Of a stretch of DNA of 38,382 bases, positions 17,410-26,500 are shown piece after piece (position 1 is the first letter of the stretch; the number at the start of each line of letters is the position of its first letter). Origin of the DNA: a virus. Where the stretch lies: positions 1-38,382 of IMG/VR virus record IMGVR_UViG_3300010151_000039. One strand, written 5' to 3'. The notes beneath the pieces are model-generated. The model did not search any database. It worked only from the letters and a program-made list of their open reading frames with translations, and was not told the origin of the DNA. The translations under genes and the position numbers were made by a program.

Positions 17410-18795
17410 ATGAAAGAGAGTAAGAGTTTTGGTTACCTAGGGCACACGTTTCAAGTCAAACTTATTAACCAAATAATAACCGACAAAAAATTTGCAAATA
17501 ACATAATTGAGGTCATAGAACCAAAGTATTTCGACAATCAATATTTTAAATTGATTGGTCAGATGAGTAAAGAATATTTTGAGAAATATAGTACCCCACC
17601 TACCTTTGACGTACTAGACCAAATGACACGATTAGAAGTGTCTTCTGATATGGCAAGAACTAACATCTTCGATATGTTGGCAGAGATTAGAGAATGTGAT
17701 GTGGAGGACCACTTGTGGATACAAGAAAAAGCTTTAAAATTTTGTAAACAACAGGAATTAAAAAAGGCTATCACCAAAGTTAATAAGATAATTGAAAAAG
17801 GAGACTTTGAATCTTATGATAAGTGTGAAGAGTACATTAGGATAGCTACTCAGATAGGTGAGGTAGATGATGGGGCTATGGACGTATTCCAAGACCTAGA
17901 CGAGGTCCTTGTTGATGACTTTAGAGACCCAATACCATTAGGCATAAATGGGATAGACAATATTTTAGATGGGGGACTCGCTAAAGGGGAAATCGGTGTG
18001 TTTTTAGCTCCTACAGGTGTAGGGAAAACCACGATTTTAACTAAGGTAGCTAACACTGCTTATAATATGGGTTTCAGTGTATTACAGATATTTTTCGAGG
18101 ATAACCCAAAAGTCATACAAAGAAAACATTTAACCTGTTGGTCAGGAATACCGGCACAAGAACAATCCACAAGAAGAGAAGAGGTTCTGGAAAAAATAGC
18201 ACCATATAAAAACGGTAGGGGGAAACTAATAATAGAAAAACTACCCTCTGATAGGATAACGATTCTTTCAATAAAGAACAGAATAAGAAAATTAGTTGCG
18301 GAGGGGAATAAGTTCGATATGATTGTTTTAGACTATATTGATTGTGTTTTACCAGATAAACACTTTAATGAGGTGTGGCAAGGAGAAGGTCTTGTAATGA
18401 GACAATTTGAAAGTATGTGTAATGAATTAGATGTTGCGGGATGGACTGCCGCTCAAGGTAATAGGACATCTATAAGTTCTGACGTAGTGACTACTGATAT
18501 GATGGGTGGTTCCATTAAGAAAGCCCAAGTAGGACATGTTATCATTACATTAGCTAAGTCTCTACCACAAAAAGAAATGGGTCTTGCCACAATCGCCATT
18601 ACTAAATCTAGGGTAGGGAAAGACGGCATTGTCTTTGAAAATTGTAAGTTTGACAATGCCACATTAGAAATAGATACAGAACAATCGCAGACTTTATTAG
18701 GGTTAGAACAAGATAGAGAAAGAAGAACAGCTGAACGGGTGAGAGCCGCGTTAGACAGACGAAACCAACAAATAAATCAAAAACAAAACACATAA
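17410..18795 (+). CDS. 41: DnaB-family replicative DNA helicase (gp41-like)
   Basis: This 461-residue protein should be the hexameric 5'-3' helicase at the fork. The N-terminal domain (about 1-170) is helical. The RecA-like C-terminal domain shows Walker A A200-PTGVGKTT-208, Walker B D303-MIVLDYID-311, and later the sensor-type segment GWTAAQGNR and the DMMGGSIKKAQVGHVIITLAKS region (DnaB motifs 3 and 4). Length equals the family norm (T4 gp41 is 475). It ends in a charged tail (ERRTAERVRAALDRRNQQIN). The stop is 1 base before the ribonucleotide reductase start, implying coupled translation. No intein or insertion is visible. Confidence 0.92.
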   Translation: MKESKSFGYLGHTFQVKLINQIITDKKFANNIIEVIEPKYFDNQYFKLIGQMSKEYFEKYSTPPTFDVLDQMTRLEVSSDMARTNIFDMLAEIRECDVEDHLWIQEKALKFCKQQELKKAITKVNKIIEKGDFESYDKCEEYIRIATQIGEVDDGAMDVFQDLDEVLVDDFRDPIPLGINGIDNILDGGLAKGEIGVFLAPTGVGKTTILTKVANTAYNMGFSVLQIFFEDNPKVIQRKHLTCWSGIPAQEQSTRREEVLEKIAPYKNGRGKLIIEKLPSDRITILSIKNRIRKLVAEGNKFDMIVLDYIDCVLPDKHFNEVWQGEGLVMRQFESMCNELDVAGWTAAQGNRTSISSDVVTTDMMGGSIKKAQVGHVIITLAKSLPQKEMGLATIAITKSRVGKDGIVFENCKFDNATLEIDTEQSQTLLGLEQDRERRTAERVRAALDRRNQQINQKQNT

Positions 18796-18796
18796 G

Positions 18797-20704
18797 ATGA
18801 GTGAAAGTCAAAATATGCAAATATCAAATAGAATATTGTCAGACATTACCGTATACATGAAGTATGCAAAGTACCAACCAGAATTAAACAGAAGAGAGAC
18901 TTGGGAGGAGTTGGTTACTAGAAATAAAAACATGCATATTAAAAAGTACCCCACACTAAAAGATGAAATTGAAGAAAAGTATAAATTAGTGTACAGTAAA
19001 AAAATATTACCTTCGATGAGGTCGATGCAATTCGGTGGAAAACCTATTGAAATCTCTCCTAATAGAATTTACAATTGTGCTTACTTACCGATAGATTCGA
19101 TTGACTCGTTCAGTGAAACAATGTTTTTATTGTTAGGTGGAACTGGAGTCGGGTACTCAGTCCAAAAACATCATGTGGTAAAATTACCAGTAATTCAAAA
19201 ACCGTTCCCAAAACGAAAGAAAAGATTTTTAATTGGGGACTCTATTGAAGGTTGGGCAGACGCAATTAAAGTCTTAATGAAATCGTATATGAATGGTGTG
19301 TGTTCTAGAATCGAATTTGACTTTTCAGACATTAGACCAAAAGGAGCAAGGCTTATAACCTCTGGTGGTAAAGCTCCAGGACCCCAACCACTAAAAGAAT
19401 GCCTACTTAAAGTGGAAGGTATATTGGAATCAAAAGAAAATGGTGAACAATTATCCACATTAGAAGTACATGATATTATTTGTCATATCGCGGATGCTGT
19501 ATTGGCGGGAGGAATTAGAAGGGCAGCTTTAATATCTTTATTTTCAGCTGATGATGATGAGATGATTGGGGGTAAAGCTGGTAATTGGTGGGAATTGAAC
19601 CCACAGAGAGGTAGAGCAAATAATTCTGCGTGTCTAATGAGACATAAAATTACTAAAGAGTTTTTTATGGAGTTATGGCAAAGAGTAGAATTGTCAGGTG
19701 CTGGAGAACCAGGAATTTACTTTAACAATGACAAAGATTGGGGGACAAACCCCTGTTGTGAAATTGCGTTGAGACCTAACCAGTTCTGCAATCTCTGTGA
19801 GGTTAATGTTTCAAACATAGTGTCACAGGAAGATTTAAATGAAAGAGTTAAAGCAGCTGCGTTTATTGGGACCTTACAGGCGGGGTACACCTCTTTCCAT
19901 TACTTGAGAGAAATATGGCAAGAGACCACAGAAAAAGATGCTTTAATTGGTGTTTCTATGACTGGAATTGGTTCTGGTAAAGTATTGGATTACGACATGT
20001 CAAAATCAGCAAGCTTAGTAAAAAGAGAAAATAGTAGAGTCTCTAGGTTAATCGGAATAAACCAATCAGCTAGATGTACTACAGTAAAACCAGCGGGCAC
20101 TACATCATTAACCTTAGGTACGTCATCTGGCATCCATGCATGGCATAATGATTATTATATTAGGAGAATTAGAGTAGGTAAAAATGAATCTATGTATGGT
20201 TATTTGAGTGAAAATCATCCAGAATTGATTGAAGATGATTATTTTAGAGGTCATGATACCGCGGTAATATCCATTCCTCAGAAATCTCCAGATGGGTCAA
20301 TCCTAAGGACAGAATCCCCATTCCAACTACTAGAAAGAGTAAAAAAAGTAGCTCAAGAATGGGTAAAAGTTGGACATAGAAAAGGTTCTAACACACATAA
20401 TGTGTCAGCTACTATTTCATTAAGAAACCACGAATGGGATGCTGCTGGTGAGTGGATGTGGGAAAATAGAAAACACTATAACGGATTATCGGTACTGCCT
20501 TATAATGGAGGTACGTATACCCAGGCACCATTTGAAGATATTACTAAAGAAAAATATGATGAAATGATGGAATCGTTAATGGACATTGACTTAACTAGAG
20601 TTATCGAGTTAGATGATAACACTAATTTATCTGGAGAATTGGCTTGTGCAGGTGGTGTTTGTGAAATAGATGTGGATTTAAGTGAAATTAAACTAGAGGT
20701 ATAG
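18797..20704 (+). CDS. nrdJ: Class II (adenosylcobalamin-dependent) ribonucleotide reductase, monomeric type
   Basis: The enzyme makes deoxyribonucleotides from ribonucleotides using a coenzyme B12 radical, giving the phage dNTPs without oxygen-dependent NrdB. Key residues match the Lactobacillus leichmannii enzyme by order and spacing: C94 (NRIYNCAYLPID), the finger-loop set C320-x-E322 with C331 (NPCCEIALRPNQFC), and the C-terminal swinging-arm pair C617-x4-C622 (CAGGVCEID). Spacings C-E 2, C-C 11 and C-C 5 are as in the reference C408/E410/C419 and C731/C736. Other core segments: GGTGVGYSVQ, GAGEPGIYFNND and KPAGTTSLTLGTSSGIHAWH. At 635 residues it is shorter than the 739-residue bacterial enzyme. 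No separate small subunit gene follows, consistent with class II. It depends on host or environmental B12. Confidence 0.93.
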   Translation: MSESQNMQISNRILSDITVYMKYAKYQPELNRRETWEELVTRNKNMHIKKYPTLKDEIEEKYKLVYSKKILPSMRSMQFGGKPIEISPNRIYNCAYLPIDSIDSFSETMFLLLGGTGVGYSVQKHHVVKLPVIQKPFPKRKKRFLIGDSIEGWADAIKVLMKSYMNGVCSRIEFDFSDIRPKGARLITSGGKAPGPQPLKECLLKVEGILESKENGEQLSTLEVHDIICHIADAVLAGGIRRAALISLFSADDDEMIGGKAGNWWELNPQRGRANNSACLMRHKITKEFFMELWQRVELSGAGEPGIYFNNDKDWGTNPCCEIALRPNQFCNLCEVNVSNIVSQEDLNERVKAAAFIGTLQAGYTSFHYLREIWQETTEKDALIGVSMTGIGSGKVLDYDMSKSASLVKRENSRVSRLIGINQSARCTTVKPAGTTSLTLGTSSGIHAWHNDYYIRRIRVGKNESMYGYLSENHPELIEDDYFRGHDTAVISIPQKSPDGSILRTESPFQLLERVKKVAQEWVKVGHRKGSNTHNVSATISLRNHEWDAAGEWMWENRKHYNGLSVLPYNGGTYTQAPFEDITKEKYDEMMESLMDIDLTRVIELDDNTNLSGELACAGGVCEIDVDLSEIKLEV

Positions 20705-20719
20705 ATATACCATATTGTC

Positions 20720-20828
20720 TTAGGGTTGAAAGAGGTAGGTTATTGGGTTAGTTAGGGTGGTTAGTATTTATATGTTATGTGTTTAAAAAAAAATTTGAAA
20801 AAGAAGATTTTTATTTGAATGATAAAGG
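20720..20828 (+). other. 109-base C-free, G-run-rich segment
   Basis: No C occurs on the + strand from 20720 to 20828. The first part, 20723-20760, has GGG or GG runs at 20723-20725, 20734-20735, 20738-20739, 20745-20747, 20755-20757 and 20759-20760, which is striking in an AT-rich genome and could form a two-layer G-quadruplex. It spans the untranslated leader and the first codons of the DUF5522 gene. No tRNA or terminator fold is visible here. Confidence 0.6.
20765..20772 (+). promoter_or_regulatory. TATTTATA element before the DUF5522 gene
   Basis: TATTTATA lies 6 bases before the GTG start at 20779. It is the same octamer as the upstream half of the elements at 366 and 12455. No clear downstream half is present. 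Low confidence. Confidence 0.25.
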
Positions 20829-20973
20829 CTTAATGGTATTAACAGAAAAATACCATATAAAAAGAGGTTCTTGTTGTGGTGGAAAATGTAAACATTGCCC
20901 CTATTTCCCATCATACCAAAAATCTAATAAAGAACTCAGAGAAGATGTGTACGTTGGACCTACACGGTTATAA
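20779..20973 (+). CDS. DUF5522-type cysteine-rich small protein, 64 aa
   Basis: The segment FYLNDKGLMVLTEKYHIKRG followed by SCCGGKCKHCPYFP matches the pattern of DUF5522, a short family found mainly in Bacteroidota genomes. The four cysteines (residues 33, 34, 38 and 41; CC-x3-C-x2-C) suggest metal binding, but the family has no known role. The start is GTG at 20779; no in-frame ATG precedes it, and starting at the ATG 18 codons later would cut away the conserved FYLN part. The gene overlaps the Smr-domain gene by 29 bases, in a different frame. It is good evidence for gene exchange with a Bacteroidota host. Confidence 0.75.
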   Translation: MFKKKFEKEDFYLNDKGLMVLTEKYHIKRGSCCGGKCKHCPYFPSYQKSNKELREDVYVGPTRL

Positions 20974-21163
20974 AATTGATGAGATGTATGGTGTTATTGA
21001 TAGTTTTTTGTGTGACCATAAGTTATATAAAACAAAAAATTTAGAAGTAATTACTGGAAACGGTAAGGTAATTAAATCCGTAGTCACTGTATTAGCAGAG
21101 AATTACGGATTTCTATGTAAACCACACATATACAATAAAGAAGTTATGTCTCTTTCAGTTTAG
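20945..21163 (+). CDS. Small Smr-domain protein, 72 aa
   Basis: Smr domains, known from MutS2 and small stand-alone proteins, bind or nick branched nucleic acids or cleave RNA. Here the LDLHGY motif is at residues 4-9, a helix (KIDEMYGVIDSFLCDHKLY) follows, and the second motif reads ITGNGKVIKSVV where typical members have HGKGxGxLR, so the catalytic-like His is replaced by Thr. The ATG at 20945 is chosen because it places the domain exactly at the N-terminus; a longer in-frame GTG start at 20876 would add only residues read from the conserved DUF5522 codons in another frame. It overlaps the DUF5522 gene by 29 bases. Function in the phage is unknown. Confidence 0.75.
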   Translation: MCTLDLHGYKIDEMYGVIDSFLCDHKLYKTKNLEVITGNGKVIKSVVTVLAENYGFLCKPHIYNKEVMSLSV

Positions 21164-21178
21164 AATTATAAAACCTAA

Positions 21179-21190
21179 TATTTATAAATA
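21179..21190 (+). promoter_or_regulatory. Candidate late promoter (exact T4 late consensus TATAAATA)
   Basis: TATTTATA (21179-21186) overlaps TATAAATA (21183-21190), which equals the T4 late -10 consensus. It ends 6 bases before the ATG of the gp25-like gene. With T4-like geometry the transcript would begin at about 21196, one base before the ATG. It is the best single promoter candidate for the second baseplate block. Confidence 0.5.
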
Positions 21191-21196
21191 AAACTC

Positions 21197-21655
21197 ATGG
21201 TAGAAAGAGAGACGTTTGGTATAGATTTTCCTTTTCAAGATAGTGCGTATGGTGACTATTTGAAAATGACAGAAACTCCTGAAGCCGAAATTAAAGCTAA
21301 TTTAATACATCTACTATTAACTAGAAAAGGAAGTAGGTATTTCTTACCGGATTTCGGAACTTCTCTGTATGAGTATATTTTTGAACCTCTTGACTCACCT
21401 ACTTTTTCGTCTATCGAAGCGGAAATTAGAGAACAAGTCATAAAATACATACCTAATCTTAAGATAACTAGTATTGACGTGACAAGTGCCTTAGACACTG
21501 AAGAACTACCTGGGACGATAGTTGCGGATAATGACCCTAGAGTATATAGGGTTGCGGGTCAAGGGACTAAAGAACATACCGCTAAAGTGCGGATTGATTT
21601 TACCATAACTAGTGATGCTTTTGAAACACGAGACTTCGTAATAATTAATATTTAA
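21197..21655 (+). CDS. 25: gp25-like baseplate wedge protein
   Basis: This 152-residue protein belongs to the gp25/GPW family that joins wedge proteins and starts the sheath. The family pattern is visible in order: FGIDFPFQDS at the start, KANLIHLLLTRKGSRYFLPD, FGTSLYEYIFEPLD, and IREQVIKYIPNLKITSIDV. The RKG-x-R-xxxPDFG core is the most conserved part of the family. Length is near T4 gp25 (132). It is followed 2 bases later by the gp6-like gene, the usual partner in contractile systems. The ATG sits directly behind a T4-late-type element with no Shine-Dalgarno sequence between. Confidence 0.9.
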   Translation: MVERETFGIDFPFQDSAYGDYLKMTETPEAEIKANLIHLLLTRKGSRYFLPDFGTSLYEYIFEPLDSPTFSSIEAEIREQVIKYIPNLKITSIDVTSALDTEELPGTIVADNDPRVYRVAGQGTKEHTAKVRIDFTITSDAFETRDFVIINI

Positions 21656-21657
21656 TA

Positions 21658-23511
21658 ATGGCTAATAATAAAATATCATATTCTGAGAGAGACTTTGTGG
21701 GGTTAAGGGGAGAGCTTCTAACCTACGTTCAGGACCAATACCCAGACCTCATCCAAAATGCTAATGACGCCTCTCTATTTTCAGTGTTTTTAGATTTAAA
21801 TGCTGCAATAGGGGACAACCTCCATTACCATATAGATAGAAGTCTTCAAGAAACAGTCCTTCAGTATGCTAACCAAAGGTCATCAATATATAATATCGCT
21901 AGGACTTATGGTTTAAAAATACCCGGGACTAGACCTTCCGTGTCGGTTTGTGATTTTACCATAACCGTACCAGTACTACAAACGTCAGGAGGAGGTGATA
22001 AAGAAGACTTTAGGTATTTAGGCACATTAAGAAGAGGGTCACAAGCTAAGGGGGCCGGCCAAGTATTTGAAAACATTCACGATGTTGATTTTTCGGTACC
22101 ATTTGACGCTACAGGATTCCCCAATAGAACTAAAGTACCTAATTTTAACAATAATGGGAATATAGTTAGTTATACTATCACAAAAAGAGAAGTGGTTATA
22201 AATGGCATAACTAAAGTCTTTAAAAGAGTAATTAGTGGTAGTGATGTGTTACCATTCTTAAAAATATATTTACCAGAAAAAAATGTTTTAGGTGTTACCG
22301 GAGTACTCCAAAAAGACGGAACCAACATACAAGCGGTCCCAAAAGCTACTGAATTCATTAACTCCCAAAATAAATGGTATGAGGTGGATGCTTTAGCTCA
22401 AGATAAAGTTTTTGTCGTGGACACTAGTAAACCTTCTGATTTACCTGGAGTTAAAGTGGGTAAGTGGAAACCCGTAAATCAAAGATTTATTACGGAGTAT
22501 ACACCCGAAGGGTTTTTCTATCTTACAATGGGTGGTGGTACTAGTAGTGGGCAAGAGAGTTTAGACGACTTTACACAACAAGGGTTTACCATGGATTTAA
22601 GTAGGTATATGAATAACCTATCTTTAGGTCTTTCCCCTAGAGCTAATACTACCTTATTCATACAGTATCGTGTCGGTGGTGGTAAATCCACAAATATTGG
22701 ACCAAATACTGTGAATAGTTTTGGGACTATAGATTTTGTTGTTAATGGGCCTAACGTTAATCTAAATAGGTCAGTAAGTGAGTCGTTAAGTGTAAACAAC
22801 GTTACTGCGGCAATTGGAGGAGCTAACCAACCTACAGTGGAAGAGATTAGAAACTACATTGGATTTAATTTTTCTTCTCAAAAAAGAGCTGTAACCTTAT
22901 CTGACTATAAGGTACTAATAGATACAATGCCTTCAGTTTTCGGTGCTCCCGCTAAGTGTGGTGTCATGGAAGTAGAAAATAAAGTAATGGTGAAACTACT
23001 TTCCTACAATACAGATGGTACTTTAACGTCTAATGTGAGTACTACTCTAATGAACAATATAAGTGAATATTTGTCAGATTATAGGATGTTAAACGACTAC
23101 ATAACCATCCAACCGGCAGAAGTAATTGACCTATCTTTAGAAGTGGATTTATTAATTGACCCTTCATTTAATAGTGGTGTTATTATCACTAATATAATTA
23201 ATACTACAAATGATTTCTTTGCTCCTAAGAATAGAGAAATGGGGACAGATATTTTTGTGGGGGAACTAATTAAAAATCTTGCTGCTCAAGATGGTGTAAA
23301 AAACTTAATAGACTTAAGAATCTACAATAAAGTCGGGGGTGAGTACTCCAGTAACCAAGTGTCCCAAAGATACTCAAACCCCGAAACTAAACAGGTAGAA
23401 TTGATTGATGGGGTGATATTTGCACAACCAACACAATCATTTCAAGTTAAGTTCGCAACCAAAGATGTTGTGGTACGAGTAAAATCAACAAATCAAACAA
23501 CAGTAACCTAA
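21658..23511 (+). CDS. 6: gp6-like baseplate wedge protein (baseplate J family)
   Basis: The product should form the dimeric wedge core that links baseplate wedges into a ring (T4 gp6, P2 gpJ). The N-terminus has the characteristic YSERDFVGLRGELLTYVQDQ and then NAAIGDNLHYHIDRSLQETV. The central block RNYIGFNFSSQKRAVTLSDY and a C-terminal region with EYLSDYRMLNDYITIQPAE match the conserved second half of J/gp6 proteins (a sequence where the polypeptide is told to query position along the ring). At 617 residues it is near T4 gp6 (660). It lies between gp25 and a large unassigned structural gene. No internal duplication or truncation is seen. Confidence 0.88.
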   Translation: MANNKISYSERDFVGLRGELLTYVQDQYPDLIQNANDASLFSVFLDLNAAIGDNLHYHIDRSLQETVLQYANQRSSIYNIARTYGLKIPGTRPSVSVCDFTITVPVLQTSGGGDKEDFRYLGTLRRGSQAKGAGQVFENIHDVDFSVPFDATGFPNRTKVPNFNNNGNIVSYTITKREVVINGITKVFKRVISGSDVLPFLKIYLPEKNVLGVTGVLQKDGTNIQAVPKATEFINSQNKWYEVDALAQDKVFVVDTSKPSDLPGVKVGKWKPVNQRFITEYTPEGFFYLTMGGGTSSGQESLDDFTQQGFTMDLSRYMNNLSLGLSPRANTTLFIQYRVGGGKSTNIGPNTVNSFGTIDFVVNGPNVNLNRSVSESLSVNNVTAAIGGANQPTVEEIRNYIGFNFSSQKRAVTLSDYKVLIDTMPSVFGAPAKCGVMEVENKVMVKLLSYNTDGTLTSNVSTTLMNNISEYLSDYRMLNDYITIQPAEVIDLSLEVDLLIDPSFNSGVIITNIINTTNDFFAPKNREMGTDIFVGELIKNLAAQDGVKNLIDLRIYNKVGGEYSSNQVSQRYSNPETKQVELIDGVIFAQPTQSFQVKFATKDVVVRVKSTNQTTVT

Positions 23512-23561
23512 TTCGTTTACATATTTTAATCTCCGATTAAATTTGATTTTGAGTAAATAAC

Positions 23562-23578
23562 TATTTATTTTATAAAGA
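23562..23578 (+). promoter_or_regulatory. Candidate late promoter element (TATTTATT + TATAAAGA)
   Basis: TATTTATT (23562-23569) is followed by TATAAAGA (23571-23578), one base off TATAAATA, ending 7 bases before the ATG at 23586. It lies in a 74-base gap after gp6 that otherwise holds nothing I recognise. The two-part layout matches that at 366 and 12455. Confidence 0.35.
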
Positions 23579-23585
23579 ATCAAGT

Positions 23586-26500
23586 ATGTCTAAATCTTAT
23601 AGGATTAAAGCAAAACCTAATGAAGACAAAAATATTTTTGTTAATTTAGAACAAGACTTTGACCAATTAGAAATATTAAGTTTAAAAATTGTCAAATCAG
23701 ATGCCTATTCTAGGACATGTGCTGATTATGGCGTGGTCGTAGGTCGTGCTCAAGCAAATGGTGGCTTTGGTATCCCTAACGCTAAGGTTTCTATTTTTAT
23801 ACCTATTACTGATGAGGATGCGGAAGATGAAGTAATTTCACAACTATACCCTTTTAAAAAAATTAGTGATAAAAACGAAGAGGGTTATAGGTATAATCTA
23901 TTACCTAAAATTTCGGAAAGTTGTAACCACAATGCCACTGGAAACTTTTTTACTCCAGAAGAGGTAATCAATAACCCTGTAATATTAGAGGTATTTGAAA
24001 AATACTATAAGTACACCACTAAGACTAATGAAAGTGGTGATTACATGTTGTGGGGGATACCCCTAGGTAATCAAACCATACACGCAAGTATAGATGTTAG
24101 TGACATAGGGTGTTATTCGATGAGACCGTATCAATTCATAAGGCAAGGAGTGAGTGCTTCTAAGTTTGAAAGTGCGTTAGAATTTAAAACTTCTGAAAAT
24201 CTGGACACATTGCCTCAGATATCTTTACAAAATAAAGCCATAGAAGTGGTCCCTTTTTGGGGAGATGAGAAACTATGTGGGGTGGGGATAACTAGAGTAG
24301 ATTTTGATTTACGAGACTCGGGTGTAGAGATAGTTCCGAGTTCTACTTTTATTGGTTCTATTATTACTGATGATGATAGTAATTACGTCTCAATAGATGG
24401 GGTACCAACCAAAGGACAAGGTCAGTTATGTAATCTTACTACAGGTACTGGAACCATTGAAGCGATTAGGCACACGATATTGAAAGAAGATGATGGGTGT
24501 ACAACTAAACTGGAGAAGTTTAATTTAGATAATGGTGGTAAGGTTATTGACGGAAATGGTGCGTGGGTAACCCAACTACCAATGAACCTAGACTTCTTAA
24601 TAACCAACGAATACGGGCAAAATATAGTGTCAGACGACCCTAAGGTTGGGATACCTACAAAGGCTAAATATAGGTTTAGAATTTCTTTCGATGGGACAGG
24701 TGGGGAAGTTAGAAGCGGAAGATATTTAGTACCTAACCTAAGAGAATACTCAGACCCAACCCAAACGGATAGGTCCTATAATTTTTCAGACAAATTAGAA
24801 GATTATCCAGAAGTGACTACACCTACTGATATCTATGGTTCTCCCGCAAATCAATGTGCTGACTATTTTTATGAGTTTGCACCTAATAGAGTATATACAG
24901 TCGCTAATTTTATAGATAATTATCGAAAAAATGTGATACACAGCGAAGACAATAGAACAGCTAATAGTAGGTGGAGATTCCTAGGGATTAAAACCATTAA
25001 CCCACCTGCAGAAAGCCGATGTACGGACATCACTAAAGAATTTCCTGTAAGTGATGCGTTTAGAGGGGGGACCACTAGGTTTTCCACTATGCAAATTACT
25101 AGATTATTACAAGTAATAACACTTACACTCACAGCTTTAATAATTGGAATACAACTGTTAATGATGGTCCAATCATTTGGTAATCAGGCTCTTAGAGGCA
25201 CTACGGTGATGTCATTAATAACCACTGCGGGCATAGCATCCGCTTCGGTTATTAATGCACCTGTAGGTGCCGCGATTATGTCTAATTTCATAGCAGACCT
25301 GATTTCGGCTATCTTCGCAGTAATTTTATCTGTAGGACTTATTTATATACCTGTGGGTATTAGTATGGTACAGAATTTTTATGTGGTAAGACAATTATAT
25401 AATTACCCTAACTGTGAACCATGTTTCTGTGGCACGGCTTATAAATTTAATCCTTATGCACTAATAAGTGGGTTAATGAACCCTAGTGATAGGGTCCAAC
25501 AAGAGACGATTGGTGACGACCCCGGTAGTGTAAATAATTGTAATGGGGAACGATATATGGAGGGGTTTAAGGAGCACAACGCTTGGTTTTGGAAGGGCAA
25601 ACAAAACGACCACCCTAAAGGGTGTTATGTTCTCCAGTTTAGGGATGGTGTAATGGTCGCCTATATCACTGCCCTCAGTGCGATTACTGCATTTTGTTTC
25701 ATCCCTTTTAATGTTGGGGCAATCGGAACGTACGTCGCTTTAAGTCTTGGACTTATGGCGGTATTAATAGCAGTAATAGATAGTGTTTATAAAATATATG
25801 TGAGTCTAAATCAATGGAGAATTCTTGCTAATATCTATACAGGTTTGTGTGAAGGAGTATTTAATATGAAGTTTAGTAATAATTGGATTAACGGTACCTT
25901 ATATTACCCCAAGTTCATAACAAAACAACTAAAGATTAACCCAACTAGTGGCCTACCTACGCCCAACTCCACTACGGACTATTGTGATAGGGTAGTTAAA
26001 CATATGGATGATGGTACGGGTAGTTTCTTCTATTATAGAAGTTGCCCATACGAATTATCTGAATTTATCGATTATAATCACAACGTTGATGTTGGGGTCG
26101 GACCCGCCGCGGAACATAAGGGCATAAATTTCCCAACTACCATAACAGATTTGGGGCCATTGGACCCTTGCATATTGGAACTATGTGAAGAAAATATTGA
26201 AGACAGTGACCAATGTATCTTTATTCAGAAATTAAAACCTAGTAGCTTCCAACCCACTGACGAGCTTTTGGGTATGATTATAGAAAGAAAAATAAGTGTA
26301 ATAAGTGTGAATGGAGATGGGTATTATTCTTTTAACTGGGCTGGAATAAATAAGTTCTTTGGTTCTGACGACGCTCCCAGTAACAATATGAACGTTAATT
26401 TGGGGAATAGAAGATGGGGAAGTAACGGTACCTCCAGTAATCCTGGTGACAGAAGGAATAGAGCGATAGATGGTGGTATCGCACAAACACTAGCGACAAA

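Noticed and set aside
20705-20778. Possible tRNA or small RNA in the gap after RNR
   Set aside because: No cloverleaf, no T-loop GGTTCGA-like sequence and no C on the strand from 20720 on, so base-paired stems of G with C cannot form.
20876-20944. Longer GTG start for the Smr gene
   Set aside because: The added residues are read through the conserved cysteine codons of the DUF5522 gene in another frame and precede the Smr motif without family similarity. ATG at 20945 fits the domain start.
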